Source of the DNA: W0P28-013 sp963593685
Lineage (GTDB): Bacteria > Bacteroidota > Bacteroidia > Bacteroidales > Paludibacteraceae
NCBI GenBank assembly: GCA_963593685.1
Contig: CAVBBP010000001.1
Span: 1 to 64,000, forward strand
Direction of reading: 5' to 3'
DNA: 64,000 nt
In this document: positions 1-9,473 of the stretch, piece after piece
How the letters are laid out: every line of letters starts with the position of its first letter
How positions within the stretch are numbered: position 1 is the first letter of the stretch
Translations under genes and position numbers: made by a program
Notes under the pieces: model-generated
Seen by the model: only the letters and a program-made list of their open reading frames with translations
What the model was told of the DNA's origin: nothing
Databases searched by the model: none

Positions 1-2
1 CC

Positions 3-365
3 GCTATCGAGCAGATTTCCGTCAATTTTCATACCCCCTATCCCGGCACGGAGTACTTAATGTTGCCGCCAGAGAAGAAAGCGGAACTGATAGATAGGGT
101 GTTGGCATACAAGCACAAAGGTTACCCGATAATGAATAGTTATTCGGGCTTGCGCAAGATGAAGAAGAACGCTCTTGGGCAGATTTCGCTCGGTAAGGAG
201 TGCTTTGTGACGAATTTTATTTACCCCGATGGCAGCCGTGGGTTATGCATGGGCTATGGTACGGAGCAGTGCCGCCAGTGCGGTTTTTGTATGGCAGGCG
301 AGATGGCGTCTGTCTTCCATTTCTGTCCCGACACGCTGCTGAGCGGCTTCAAACTACGCATGTAA
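3..365 (+). CDS. Radical SAM family protein, C-terminal part (truncated by window edge)
   Basis: The reading frame is open from base 3, upstream of the first ATG at 60, so only the last 120 codons of a longer gene are present. The visible part contains a PGTEYL stretch, then a YPIMNSYSGLR segment, and ends with a cysteine cluster of the form CxxCxxC followed by MAGE. Such a C-terminal cysteine group after a radical SAM barrel is typical of Bacteroidota radical SAM proteins of the DUF3463 type, where it probably binds an extra iron-sulfur cluster. The CxxxCxxC cluster of the barrel itself lies outside the window, so the family call is an inference and the substrate is unknown. A hairpin follows the stop codon. 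Confidence 0.6.
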   Translation, partial: AIEQISVNFHTPYPGTEYLMLPPEKKAELIDRVLAYKHKGYPIMNSYSGLRKMKKNALGQISLGKECFVTNFIYPDGSRGLCMGYGTEQCRQCGFCMAGEMASVFHFCPDTLLSGFKLRM

Positions 366-368
366 AGT

Positions 369-393
369 GTGCAAAATTTGTATAATTTTGCAC
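369..393 (+). terminator. Hairpin after the radical SAM gene
   Basis: A perfect 10-bp inverted repeat, GTGCAAAATT and AATTTTGCAC around a 5-base loop, lies 3 bases after the stop codon. It lacks a clear T tract, so it may end or protect the 3' end of the transcript rather than act as a full intrinsic terminator. The right arm also contains TAATTTTG, which fits the Bacteroides -7 box and could help transcribe korA. Confidence 0.4.
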
Positions 394-663
394 TTGGTAA
401 TGAAAATAGCAAGAGGAGTGAGGAGTGATGCGGCAAGCCGCAATGACAAAATTTCAAATTTCAAATTTCAGAATTGTCGGTAACAGGAAAGCCTTAATAT
501 TCAAATTTTCAAATAACTAGAAACTAGAAATTAGAAACTAGAAATTAGAAATTGTTTTTTGCCGCACTGACCCTCGCCAATGCGTTAAACTAATCAACTC
601 ATCAACCAATCAACTCATCAACCATAATTTGAAATCTGAAATCTGAAATTTGAAATCTATAAA
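394..663. repeat. Intergenic repeat mosaic upstream of korA
   Basis: No gene is seen here. The stretch is a chain of short degenerate repeats that recur elsewhere in the window: a GGAGTGAGGAGTGATGCGGC run with a GCGGC-aag-CCGC hairpin, tandem TTTCAAATT units, GAAACTAGAAATTA units, the phrase GCGTTAAAC followed by TAATCAACTCATCAACC units (about 589-624), and AAATCTGAAATCTG units directly before the korA start. Confidence 0.7.
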
Positions 664-2496
664 ATGAACACTGCATTAAAAGATGTTGTTATTCGCTTTT
701 GTGGCGATTCAGGCGACGGCATGCAACTGACGGGGACGCTTTTTTCGAACCTGTCGGCCATTTTGGGCAACGAGATTGCCACTTTTCCCGATTATCCTGC
801 CGAAATTCGCGCTCCGCAAGGCACTGTGGGCGGCGTGTCGGGTTTTCAGGTGCATGTGGGCGCCGATGTGCATACGCCAGGCGACCAAGCCGATGTGTTG
901 GTGGCGATGAATCCCGCCGCACTCAAAGTGAATGCCAGCGTGCTGAAACCGCTCGGTGTGCTGCTTTTCGACACCGATTCGTTCGCCGCTAAAGACTTGG
1001 AAAAGGCTGGATTTGCCACCGACAATCCGTTTACCGAACTGCATCTGCCCGAATCGGTGCAGTTGGTGCCTGTGGCGCTGTCGCAACTCACGCGCGAAAG
1101 CCTCAAAGAGTTTGGCATGGACAATAAATCGGTGCTGCGCTGCAAAAATATGTTCGCGCTCGGTCTCATCTGCTGGCTGTTCAACCGTCCGTTGGAACAG
1201 GCGGTGCATTTTCTTGGCAAGAAATTCGCCAAAAAGCCCGACCTGCTCCGCGCCAACACCAAAGCCGTTACCGATGGGTTCAACTACGGCCACAACCTGC
1301 ACCTCAACATATTGACTTTCACTATCGGCAAATCGGGCAACCTGTCCAAAGGGTCGTATGCCATCATCAGCGGCAACCGCGCCACCGCGTTGGGACTTAT
1401 TGCCGCCGCGCAAAAATCGGGACGCGAACTTTTCCTTGGAAGTTACCCCATAACGCCTGCCACCGACATTCTGCACGAACTATCGGCACGCAAAGATATG
1501 GGCGTGAAAGCCATTCAGTGCGAAGACGAAATTTCGGGCATCTGCACGGCTCTCGGGGCGGCTTTTGCTGGCGATTTGGCGGTAACAAGCACATCGGGGC
1601 CTGGACTTGCGCTGAAATCGGAAGCCATCGGTCTGGCGGTGATGGCCGAACTGCCTGTGGTTGTCATCGATGTGCAGCGGGGCGGTCCATCGACTGGTAT
1701 GCCCACCAAAACCGAGCAGACCGACCTGTTGCAGGCATTGTATGGGCGCAACGGCGAAAGTCCTGTCTGTGTCGTTGCTGCCAGCAGTTCCGACGACGCA
1801 TTTCACTACGCCTACATGGCTGCCAAAATTGCGCTCGAAAAGATGACGCCCGTCATTCTGCTCACCGACGCTTATATCGGCAATGGCTCGGCACTGTGGA
1901 AACTGCCCAAACTGGCCGAACTGCCCGACATTCGACCGCACATCGCCACCGAAGCACAAAGAGGCGATTTCCGCGCCACTACACGCAACAGCGAAACAGG
2001 CGTGCGCTATTGGGCATTTCCAGGTATGGAGGGCTTTGAACATCGCAACGGCGGATTGGAAAAGGATTTCGACCGCGCCAACATTTCGACCGACAGCCGA
2101 AACCACGCAAAAATGGTGGCGCTGCGTGCCGAAAAAGTCGCCAAAATTGCCGACACGCTCCCCGAATTGACCGTAGAAGGCGATGCCGATGCCGACACAC
2201 TTTTGGTAGGCTGGGGCAGCACGCATGGGCATCTGCTCTGCGCCACTAACGAACTGAACACCAAAGGATTACGCACCGCATTGGCGCATTTCAACTACAT
2301 CAATCCGCTGCCAAAAAACACCGCCGAAGTGCTGCATCGCTACAAAAAAATCGTTGTGTGCGAACTCAATAGCGGCCATCTAGCGGCCTATCTGCGCGCA
2401 AAAATCGACGGACTGCACATCGTACAACTGAACAAAATCGAAGGGCAACCGTTCCAAGTAAACGAAATCGTGGACTTCATCAGTCGCAAGATATGA
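664..2496 (+). CDS. korA: 2-oxoacid:ferredoxin oxidoreductase, fused gamma-alpha subunit (KorA type)
   Basis: With KorB this enzyme converts a 2-oxoacid, probably 2-oxoglutarate, and CoA to the acyl-CoA and CO2 with transfer of electrons to ferredoxin. It can also run in the reductive direction. Residues 1-180 form the gamma domain, with the CGDSGDGMQLTG motif near residue 13. Residues from about 215 form the alpha pyrimidine-binding domain, with GSYPITPATDI near 258, followed by a transketolase-C-like domain near 510-600. The 610-residue length is usual for the fused Bacteroidota subunit. The stop codon lies inside an intergenic repeat unit, so the protein ends in ISRKI, as does the unrelated DUF4105 protein ending at 33773. 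korB follows after a repeat-filled gap of 186 bp. Pyruvate or 2-oxoisovalerate cannot be excluded as substrate. Confidence 0.9.
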   Translation: MNTALKDVVIRFCGDSGDGMQLTGTLFSNLSAILGNEIATFPDYPAEIRAPQGTVGGVSGFQVHVGADVHTPGDQADVLVAMNPAALKVNASVLKPLGVLLFDTDSFAAKDLEKAGFATDNPFTELHLPESVQLVPVALSQLTRESLKEFGMDNKSVLRCKNMFALGLICWLFNRPLEQAVHFLGKKFAKKPDLLRANTKAVTDGFNYGHNLHLNILTFTIGKSGNLSKGSYAIISGNRATALGLIAAAQKSGRELFLGSYPITPATDILHELSARKDMGVKAIQCEDEISGICTALGAAFAGDLAVTSTSGPGLALKSEAIGLAVMAELPVVVIDVQRGGPSTGMPTKTEQTDLLQALYGRNGESPVCVVAASSSDDAFHYAYMAAKIALEKMTPVILLTDAYIGNGSALWKLPKLAELPDIRPHIATEAQRGDFRATTRNSETGVRYWAFPGMEGFEHRNGGLEKDFDRANISTDSRNHAKMVALRAEKVAKIADTLPELTVEGDADADTLLVGWGSTHGHLLCATNELNTKGLRTALAHFNYINPLPKNTAEVLHRYKKIVVCELNSGHLAAYLRAKIDGLHIVQLNKIEGQPFQVNEIVDFISRKI

Positions 2497-2682
2497 GTAG
2501 CAAGAAAGTGAAAAAGTGTATAAAGTGAAAAGTGTATAAAGTAGAAAGTCCGAACGCTTCAACAACTTGAAACACTGAAACCCTGAAACTTTGAAACTCT
2601 GAAACCCATCACCAGTGCGTTAAACTAATCAACTGATCAACTCATCAACTTATCAACCTAATATGAAATTTGAAATCTAAAA

Positions 2683-3678
2683 ATGACTCCACAAGACTAT
2701 AAAAGCGACCAATATGTGCGTTGGTGTCCGGGTTGTGGCGACCACGCTATCATCAATTCGTTGCAAAAGGCAATGGCCGAAATTGGCATTCCGCCACACA
2801 AAATGGCCGTTGTTTCGGGCATTGGCTGCTCGTCGCGTATGCCGTACTACTTGAGCGCGTACGGTTTTCACACCATTCACGGGCGTGGAGCGGCGGTGGC
2901 GACAGGCGTGAAAGTGGCCAATCCCGACATCTCCGTTTGGCAGATGACAGGCGACGGCGACTGCCTCGCAATCGGCGGCAACCACTTCATTCACAGCGTG
3001 CGCCGCAATGTCGATATCAATGTGGTGCTGTTCAACAACCGCATCTACGGCCTGACCAAAGGGCAATACTCCCCCACTTCGCCCAAAGGTTTCGTGAGCA
3101 AATCGTCGCCGTTTGGCACGGTGGAGCGGCCGTTCGAGCCTGCCGAACTGCTGTTTGGCGCAGGCGGTACATTTTTTGCACGCACGCTCGATGTCGATTT
3201 GGAAACCTCGCGGCGCGTGTTTGTGGCAGCGGCGCAGCATCATGGCACTTCGGTGGTCGAATGTCTGGTTAATTGCGTCATTTTCAACAACGGCGCACAC
3301 GGCTGGATTGCCTCGAAAGAGGAGCGTGCCGACCGCACCATCGTTTTGGAACACGGCAAACCGATGATTTTCGGCAAAAATCGCGACCGTGGCCTTGTGC
3401 TCGATGGATTCGACTTGAAAGTGGTTACCATCGGCGAAAATGGCACAACCGAAGCCGACATTCTCGTACACGATGCCACTGCGCAAGACAGCACCATTCA
3501 CCAAAAACTGGCCATGATGCACGGGCCTGAAATGCCTGTAGCATTGGGAGTTATACGCGCTGTGCCGTGCGAAACCTACGACCAAGCCGTGTGCAACCAA
3601 CTGCACGAAGTGCGCGAGAAATCGCCCATCAAAACCTTCGACCAACTCATCGACACCTTCGAAAAAATCGAAATTTGA
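2683..3678 (+). CDS. korB: 2-oxoacid:ferredoxin oxidoreductase, beta subunit (KorB type)
   Basis: This is the thiamine diphosphate-binding partner of the upstream KorA. The start is followed by WCPGCGDH (residues 14-21), whose cysteines, with the cysteine in GIGCSSRM near residue 47, fit the cluster ligands of this family. The ThDP and magnesium motif TGDGDCLAIGGNH begins near residue 88 and is followed by NNRIYGLTKGQYSPTS near 118. The 331-residue length is normal for KorB. The gene shares orientation with korA, and no terminator is seen in the gap, so the two are probably co-transcribed. No delta (ferredoxin-like) gene is present next to them. Confidence 0.92.
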   Translation: MTPQDYKSDQYVRWCPGCGDHAIINSLQKAMAEIGIPPHKMAVVSGIGCSSRMPYYLSAYGFHTIHGRGAAVATGVKVANPDISVWQMTGDGDCLAIGGNHFIHSVRRNVDINVVLFNNRIYGLTKGQYSPTSPKGFVSKSSPFGTVERPFEPAELLFGAGGTFFARTLDVDLETSRRVFVAAAQHHGTSVVECLVNCVIFNNGAHGWIASKEERADRTIVLEHGKPMIFGKNRDRGLVLDGFDLKVVTIGENGTTEADILVHDATAQDSTIHQKLAMMHGPEMPVALGVIRAVPCETYDQAVCNQLHEVREKSPIKTFDQLIDTFEKIEI

Positions 3679-4330
3679 GGGAGGAATAAAGCCTCGTTCG
3701 TAAAAAAACGGTGGAATAATTACGCCCCCAAAATTTTCCATTTCGTGCAGTTTAGAGAGCGAAAACTTTCCATTTCGTGCAGTTTGTAGAGCAAAAATTT
3801 TCCATTTCGTGCAGTTTCACCCATAAATTTTCCGCAATACCTTATCCACACACCGTCTATCCGCTTGCCACATTCCTGCGCATTCTGTCGGCACAAATAC
3901 TCATCTTGGCGATGGCGTAAAAAACATTAGTTCATTTACAAATTTACGGATTGACAGATTTTCCCAATCAACAAATAGTTTATAGTTGGGAGGTTATCGG
4001 TTATAAAAGACGAAGACCAAGATAATTGATAATTGACAATTGATAATTATTTGAAGATTGAGGCGTTGTTGAGCGCGCCTAATTCTTAATTCTAAATTCA
4101 TAATTAACCAAAGGCTTTTCCCCTTTGGGGAAAACGGGGAAAGAGGCCACAACTAGAAACTAGAAGGCAGATTCAACTTCTAAATGCAACGGATTTTTTG
4201 CAAAGTTCGGAAAAAAAATTGTTTTGGTGATTGATAATTGATTTTTTTCGTGGTCTTCGATTTCGGTCGGAGTCCATCTTTTATTGTGTAACTAGGGAAG
4301 CGCGCACTCTTGCTAGCGTTTCGCAGTTTT
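3679..4330. repeat. Intergenic region: 32-bp tandem repeat plus repeat mosaic
   Basis: No coding sequence is recognised. The core TTTCCATTTCGTGCAGTTT occurs three times, at 3735, 3767 and 3799, with an exact 32-bp period, and a decayed fourth unit starts near 3827. From about 3930 the DNA is the usual mosaic: ATTGATAATTGACAATTG units, a CTTTTCCCC/GGGGAAA hairpin near 4110-4146 and GAAACTAGAA units. The gap separates the convergent korAB and glycosyltransferase units. Confidence 0.7.
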
Positions 4331-5335
4331 CTAAAGGAGTTTAAGAAGCTTATCGATGGCTTTTGTGAATAGGTTGCGATGTTCGCCGCTCCATTTCAAA
4401 TAGCCTAAAACCGCTTTGTGATACCACCGTTGCGGATTGTCGAATGCGTGCTGTCGACACCACTCTTCGTCCCAAATATCGAGCCAAGCATATTTTTTCA
4501 AGCCATCGCGCGCAAAATAACTCTTCACCACATCGACATAGTACTGCCCTACATCGTCTAAATTTATCAGTTTCAAAATATCAATCCCATTGTCCGTATA
4601 AAACTTATAGGCATCGGCAGGCACATCGAATAGTTGCAGGGGCGGCTCTCGATGGTACATTCGGTAGATAGTAAAAAAGTTCCAATGCGAATTTGCCGTT
4701 GCCAACGACGAAACTTGATAAAACCGCTCTTTGTTGTTTTGCCGCGCCACATTTACATGCGCAAAATGGAGCGAACAAAAATCCTCGATATTGGTTGTTT
4801 GAACACAATTTTCGGGCCACGGCAGTCGCCATTCGTGTATGAAATTATCTGGAAATGCGCCGTTCCACAAATCCTTATCGACATGTACCGCCCAATAATA
4901 GGGCTGAAAAGTACTGTATTTCGTGCCGTCTGGACAAAGATTCATCCAACGCCAGCAGAAGCACTCGCCAGGCTGCGAAGTCAAAATAGCGTTCCAAGCA
5001 GGTGTATGTGTGAAATCGCCCGATAGAAATTCGTCAGCATCTAACGCAAAAAGAATTTTATCGCCCTCTATTTTTTGCGCCGCCTCGAACAGCAGTCTGC
5101 GTGTTGCTGCTTGGTGCATTTCGGCTTGCCGATTTTCGACAAGAATCACTTTCTCGTATTGCGGATAGATGTCCCGACTGCCATCGGTCGACATTTGGTC
5201 AGCAATAATAATATAGTCCGCCCACAGCGATGTGGCTTGCAAAAAGGCACGCAACACCCACGCTTCGTTGCGCACTGGGGTCATTACTATTAAGAGTGGA
5301 CGAGATGACATAGTTTTCTGAAGATTTTTTTGCAT
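4331..5335 (-). CDS. Family 2-like glycosyltransferase, last gene of glycan operon
   Basis: A cytoplasmic glycosyltransferase that probably adds a sugar to a lipid-linked surface glycan. The GT-A fold is indicated by a nucleotide-binding start (VMTPVRNEAWVLRAFL, residues 17-32), an ADQMSTDGS loop near 45-53 and an FALDADEF motif with the DAD triad at 99-101 for metal and nucleotide binding. The C-terminal half is rich in aromatic residues and gives no donor clue. The longest frame starts at 5335, but the methionine at 5311 directly before SSRPLL is also a reasonable start. It lies 24 bp after the preceding glycosyltransferase gene and is the distal gene of a seven-gene leftward set. Donor and acceptor are unknown. 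Confidence 0.8.
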   Translation of the reverse strand: MQKNLQKTMSSRPLLIVMTPVRNEAWVLRAFLQATSLWADYIIIADQMSTDGSRDIYPQYEKVILVENRQAEMHQAATRRLLFEAAQKIEGDKILFALDADEFLSGDFTHTPAWNAILTSQPGECFCWRWMNLCPDGTKYSTFQPYYWAVHVDKDLWNGAFPDNFIHEWRLPWPENCVQTTNIEDFCSLHFAHVNVARQNNKERFYQVSSLATANSHWNFFTIYRMYHREPPLQLFDVPADAYKFYTDNGIDILKLINLDDVGQYYVDVVKSYFARDGLKKYAWLDIWDEEWCRQHAFDNPQRWYHKAVLGYLKWSGEHRNLFTKAIDKLLKLL

Positions 5336-5359
5336 TTTCTGTAACTTCGGTTTTGATAT

Positions 5360-6334
5360 TCACGAACGAATACGAATTAAAGCCGCCAGCAGTGCAAACG
5401 AGATTAGTCCGCGGAAAAAGCGATTAAACTTTTTGCGTTTATATTGTGCGGTTACGAGCAGTGATTTTTGTTGTTTGGCTTCGGCATAGCGAAAATGGAA
5501 TATGGCTTGGCGCAAGCGCAAGTAGGTCGCTGCGTCCGCCAATTTTTCATCAGAAAACACCTCGCCAAGTTCATCGGGATAGAGGTCTCGCAAATAACGC
5601 TGTGCTTCAACCTTACCCAATGCAAACGAAATGCGTTTATCGAACGAGGCATTCTTCGATATTGAATTTGGCGTTGCCCTATAAACCACGCAGCGGTCGG
5701 CGATGTAGGCGAACTTGGTATGATGTGCGAAAATGGCATGCATTGGATAATCTTCCATCGTTATTCCAAGTGCCTTAAACGAACGAATATCGACATATTG
5801 CAGCAGTTGTCGTTCAAAAAACACAGACGCCGCCAAGCCAATAGGTCCATAGTTAGTCAAACTCCGCACATCGCCCTCTAGATCGTAATCGCCATCAGTA
5901 CTTGGCAAAAGTTGTCCATCTTGTAACCGCCACCCCGCTGTGCGCACAAAGCCAAAGCCATCGCGCTGTTCCAGACAATCGAACTGTTTTTGCAATTTCA
6001 GCGGATCGCACCAATAATCGTCGCCAGCGCACTGCGCCACATATCTACCACGACAAAGTTCCAGTACATCAGCGTAATTGTCGAGCAAGCCACGATTTTT
6101 TTCTTGCTGTAAGAACACAATATATTCAGGATAGCGTTTTTGAAAGTCGGCACAAATTTGTCCCGTACCATCGGTACTTGCATCGTCACCCACAATCAAC
6201 TCGAAAGGCACATTGCACTGCTGCGACAAAATACTATTCAAACACTCGGCAATATACTCTTCTTGATTGTAAGTGGGTACAATAACCGAAATCAACGGCT
6301 GTTGGGTTAATTTTTCATCACTCTTTATTATCAT
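5360..6334 (-). CDS. Family 2 glycosyltransferase
   Basis: A typical GT2 enzyme. VIVPTYNQEEYIAECL occupies residues 17-33, the nucleotide-binding DDASTDGT lies at 50-57 and the metal-binding GDDYW at 104-108. The C-terminus ends in a short hydrophobic and basic tail that may touch the membrane. Its start codon overlaps the stop of the upstream glycosyltransferase by 4 bp (ATGA), which indicates translational coupling and fixes the start. Context places it in assembly of a surface polysaccharide or glycan that contains an acylated amino sugar made by genes further upstream in the same operon. Confidence 0.87.
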   Translation of the reverse strand: MIIKSDEKLTQQPLISVIVPTYNQEEYIAECLNSILSQQCNVPFELIVGDDASTDGTGQICADFQKRYPEYIVFLQQEKNRGLLDNYADVLELCRGRYVAQCAGDDYWCDPLKLQKQFDCLEQRDGFGFVRTAGWRLQDGQLLPSTDGDYDLEGDVRSLTNYGPIGLAASVFFERQLLQYVDIRSFKALGITMEDYPMHAIFAHHTKFAYIADRCVVYRATPNSISKNASFDKRISFALGKVEAQRYLRDLYPDELGEVFSDEKLADAATYLRLRQAIFHFRYAEAKQQKSLLVTAQYKRKKFNRFFRGLISFALLAALIRIRS

Positions 6335-7362
6335 AACGATTTCGTTTTCAACAACTGCAACAACGAAGTATATCTAAACAGTAAAATTTTGCGCAAATAT
6401 GTTTTGAGTTTATTTCCTGCATTTTTTTCGCAATGCCTGCGAATATATTTTGGAGTTGAGATGGGTTTACAAAACAAAACTAACAGGATATTTTTTGTCG
6501 TTTTTATAAATCCTAATTCGCCATTGTATATTTTTTTTGCTTTAGCAACATCTTCTTGCGACCAGCCATCGGAATATGCTCCAATATACTCCTTTGAAAA
6601 ACGCAAATGACGAAAACACAATGCCAGCCAATATATTTTCAGTTGTATTGGCAAATGGTATTCATCAAACAACTGCAGCACATAACGATTGGCGACCAAG
6701 CCCTCTACCAAATATGCCTTGGGCTGTTTTGTGATAGCCAAAGGATTATTACCTCGAAGAAAAACAGCATCTGACGCAACCACTTTTCGCGCGTTTAACA
6801 GCAGTTTTCGAGTCATCCACTCGTCGGAGATATAAATGGTATCGTCCAAATGAATACCTTCGTACAAACTACGACGATAGAGACAAAAACCATGAATATG
6901 CCATTTCAAACTCAAAGCAAAAGCCTCAATTCCAGAAATACTTCCCGAAACATCGTCAATGCCTTTTGCACTTTGGACTACATTTTCAACATAATCGTAA
7001 ACTCTATACTGCGGCAAGACGGCATCTACATCGTCGGTCATTTTAACCACCATTTTGCTCAACGCTTCTGCACCAAGCATATCGTCCTGCGACATATACA
7101 TCACATAGTTACCTGTGATTTTTGGTAAAATGAAGTTCCACGATTTAGGCACATTTCCACCATGCGGTTTATGATAAACCACAATGCGTCCATCGCACTG
7201 CGCATAAGAATCGAGTTTTTCGGCACTGCCATCGGTCGATGCATCATCGACACACAACAATTCCCAATCTTGATAATCCTGATTCAAGACTGATGGAATG
7301 CTATGATCTAAAAAATTGCCGCCATTATAGACTGGCATAAATATGCTAATCTTCCTACTCAT
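6331..7362 (-). CDS. Family 2 glycosyltransferase
   Basis: A GT2 enzyme with FMPVYNGGNF at residues 8-17, DDASTDGS near 39-46 and MSQDDML near 93 as the metal-binding region. At 343 residues it has the usual catalytic domain plus a basic C-terminal extension. It starts 9 bp after the membrane acyltransferase gene and overlaps the next glycosyltransferase by 4 bp, so it is an internal gene of the operon. This gene and its neighbours down to 8346 are more AT-rich than the housekeeping genes nearby, as is common for horizontally exchanged glycan loci. The sugar donor cannot be predicted. Confidence 0.87.
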   Translation of the reverse strand: MSRKISIFMPVYNGGNFLDHSIPSVLNQDYQDWELLCVDDASTDGSAEKLDSYAQCDGRIVVYHKPHGGNVPKSWNFILPKITGNYVMYMSQDDMLGAEALSKMVVKMTDDVDAVLPQYRVYDYVENVVQSAKGIDDVSGSISGIEAFALSLKWHIHGFCLYRRSLYEGIHLDDTIYISDEWMTRKLLLNARKVVASDAVFLRGNNPLAITKQPKAYLVEGLVANRYVLQLFDEYHLPIQLKIYWLALCFRHLRFSKEYIGAYSDGWSQEDVAKAKKIYNGELGFIKTTKNILLVLFCKPISTPKYIRRHCEKNAGNKLKTYLRKILLFRYTSLLQLLKTKSL

Positions 7363-7371
7363 ATTTTTTTA

Positions 7372-8346
7372 CTAAAAACGACCGACGAGCCAACGCAAAT
7401 AGGGCAAATCGAACAACCAAGCAATGAATGATGCCAATGCTACAACAACAACACAAACAGACAAAACAATCAAATTATCGCACAAACAAATGCCATCAAA
7501 TAGTCGACCGATTTGAAATATCAACACCGAATGAAAAAAGTAGATAACCAGCGAATGGTGTCCCATATATTCAAAAAATCTGCTAGTGTTAATCCATTTC
7601 GAAACTGTCATAAGTAAACAAATGCCCATAGTGGCAACTATCAAATATGGCACGAATTTCAAATAACTACAATTGACCGTGAGCATTACATTTGGCAAAA
7701 AAAAGCCAAAAATAGTGCAAACCAGCCACACCAACACATAGCCAGCACCAAGATACTTCGATATTTTTTCGGTAGAAAATGAAACATTTCTAAACATATC
7801 GCCCAAATAGACAAAAAACATCAAAATCATACCATTTTGGTAGAAACCATGGTTGGGTAATTCAAACGATTTATTCAAAACCAAACCAAGCACAGCAATT
7901 GCCAAAACAACGACAAAGAGCAACACGCTATTTTTCACCAAACGCTTAATACAAAAATACAACAACTTAGCAACCGCCAAAGCACAAATGAACCAGCCAA
8001 CACAAACATACGCCCAACTATCGAAATCGAGAAAATTTGTAAAAACAGTTTTATCAAAATAGAGCAACGATGTAAAAATGGGCAAAATCAATGCGGGTAA
8101 AATTGTCTGCTTAATAAATTTTTGTAAAAATGTTAAAATTGCTCTCCCCCCCCATTTAGTGCAATAACCTGTTATATAAAGGAAACCTGGCATAAAAAAA
8201 GTTACATAAAAACTAGAAAGGGCATCGAAAAACGGTGATTCGCTTATGCAACCAGCACTGCGCAAAACAAATGGCGTATGAAACAACACCACAAGCAAAA
8301 TAAGAATTCCTCGGGCTACATCTATATACGATTTGCGTTCACTCAT
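7372..8346 (-). CDS. Membrane acyltransferase, acyltransferase-3 family
   Basis: An integral inner-membrane protein of the type that adds O-acetyl or similar groups to sugars or lipid-linked glycans. The N-terminus carries the family signature IDVARG followed by a membrane segment and a histidine (Arg12, His23), and about ten hydrophobic segments follow across 324 residues. The start at 8346 is chosen because its ATG overlaps the stop of the aminotransferase gene as ATGA. A longer frame begins at 8355 but adds only MWR. Within the operon it would decorate the glycan built by the three glycosyltransferases downstream. The acyl group and acceptor are unknown. Confidence 0.85.
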   Translation of the reverse strand: MSERKSYIDVARGILILLVVLFHTPFVLRSAGCISESPFFDALSSFYVTFFMPGFLYITGYCTKWGGRAILTFLQKFIKQTILPALILPIFTSLLYFDKTVFTNFLDFDSWAYVCVGWFICALAVAKLLYFCIKRLVKNSVLLFVVVLAIAVLGLVLNKSFELPNHGFYQNGMILMFFVYLGDMFRNVSFSTEKISKYLGAGYVLVWLVCTIFGFFLPNVMLTVNCSYLKFVPYLIVATMGICLLMTVSKWINTSRFFEYMGHHSLVIYFFHSVLIFQIGRLFDGICLCDNLIVLSVCVVVVALASFIAWLFDLPYLRWLVGRF

Positions 8347-9470
8347 TCTCCACACCAGCCATTCAGCAATTCCACCACATACGCCACTTGCTCCTGCATC
8401 ATGCAGGGAGACATCGGTATTGATAGCTCTTCATCAGCAAGACGCTCGGTAATGGGAAGCGTGAGTTGAGGCGTATTCCAATCGGCATGGGCATAACACT
8501 CCTGCTTATGTGGCGCAATAGGATAATGAATCACGCTTCCTACCCCATTCTGATCCAAGTAGCTGTGCAATGCGTCACGCTTGCCGTCTGCAACCAAGAT
8601 CGGGAACAGATGATACACATTCTCCTTATCCGATAGGCGTTGCGGCAAAGTGATAAGAGGGCTACAGATATACTCATAGTAATACTTTGCCACCTGCTGA
8701 CGAAGTTTTATATCATCATCCAAGTGTTTCAGTTTTACATCCAATATGGCGGCTTGTATCTCATCTAAACGGCTGTTACGCCCTGCATATTTGAAGACAT
8801 ATTTGCGTTGGCTGCCATAGTTAGCCAAGGCGCGAATAGCGATGGCCAAATCATCGTCATTCGTAGTTACCGCTCCAGCATCGCCCAATGCACCCAAATT
8901 CTTACCCGGATAGAACGAATGCCCTGCTGCATCGCCCAACGAACCCGTTTTCGCCCCTTTGAATTCACATCCATGTGCCTGAGCATTATCTTCTATGAGT
9001 TTTAGGTTATATTTTCTACATAGGTCAAGTGTGTGTTGCGTACACGCATTGCGACCATAAAGGTGAACAATGCAAATGGCTTTGGTCTTGGGCGTAATGT
9101 ACCGCTCAATGAGTGTATCGTCAATCTCTAAAGTGTCAGCGCATGGCTCTATCAAAACAGGTTTCAAACCGTTCTCTGTAATAGCCAAGATAGTCGCAAT
9201 AAAAGTGTTCGCTGGCACAATAACCTCGTCACCATAGTGCATTACTCCGAGTTCAATATAGGCGCGAAATATCCAAACGAGAGCATCTAAACCATTGGCA
9301 CAACCCACACAATGTTTGGTACCGATATAGTCGGCATAATCCGCCTCAAACTGCTCATTCTCCTTGCCTTGAAGATACCAACCACTATCAATTACGCGTA
9401 GGGCGGCCTCGTGGATTTCGTCTTTGTATTTTGCCGTTACATCGTGTAACGAAAGAAATGGAACTTGCAT
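8343..9470 (-). CDS. DegT/DnrJ/EryC1 family sugar aminotransferase
   Basis: A PLP-dependent aminotransferase that converts a nucleotide-linked keto-sugar to an amino-sugar. The PLP lysine is Lys190 in SFYPGKNLGALGD, and Asp161 in DNAQAHG fits the residue that contacts the pyridine nitrogen. The 375-residue length is standard. It lies directly downstream of an acetyltransferase (3-bp gap) and a 3,4-ketoisomerase. That trio matches the known FdtA/FdtC/FdtB or QdtA/QdtC/QdtB sets that make dTDP-3-acetamido-3,6-dideoxy-hexose. This enzyme would therefore be the FdtB/QdtB-like 3-aminotransferase. The sequence alone does not distinguish the Fuc3NAc and Qui3NAc routes. Confidence 0.88.
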   Translation of the reverse strand: MQVPFLSLHDVTAKYKDEIHEAALRVIDSGWYLQGKENEQFEADYADYIGTKHCVGCANGLDALVWIFRAYIELGVMHYGDEVIVPANTFIATILAITENGLKPVLIEPCADTLEIDDTLIERYITPKTKAICIVHLYGRNACTQHTLDLCRKYNLKLIEDNAQAHGCEFKGAKTGSLGDAAGHSFYPGKNLGALGDAGAVTTNDDDLAIAIRALANYGSQRKYVFKYAGRNSRLDEIQAAILDVKLKHLDDDIKLRQQVAKYYYEYICSPLITLPQRLSDKENVYHLFPILVADGKRDALHSYLDQNGVGSVIHYPIAPHKQECYAHADWNTPQLTLPITERLADEELSIPMSPCMMQEQVAYVVELLNGWCGE

Positions 9471-9473
9471 ATT

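Noticed and set aside
3730..3840. CRISPR array
   Set aside because: The unit is a continuous 32-bp tandem repeat with spacers of only 13 bp that are alike, and no cas gene is present.
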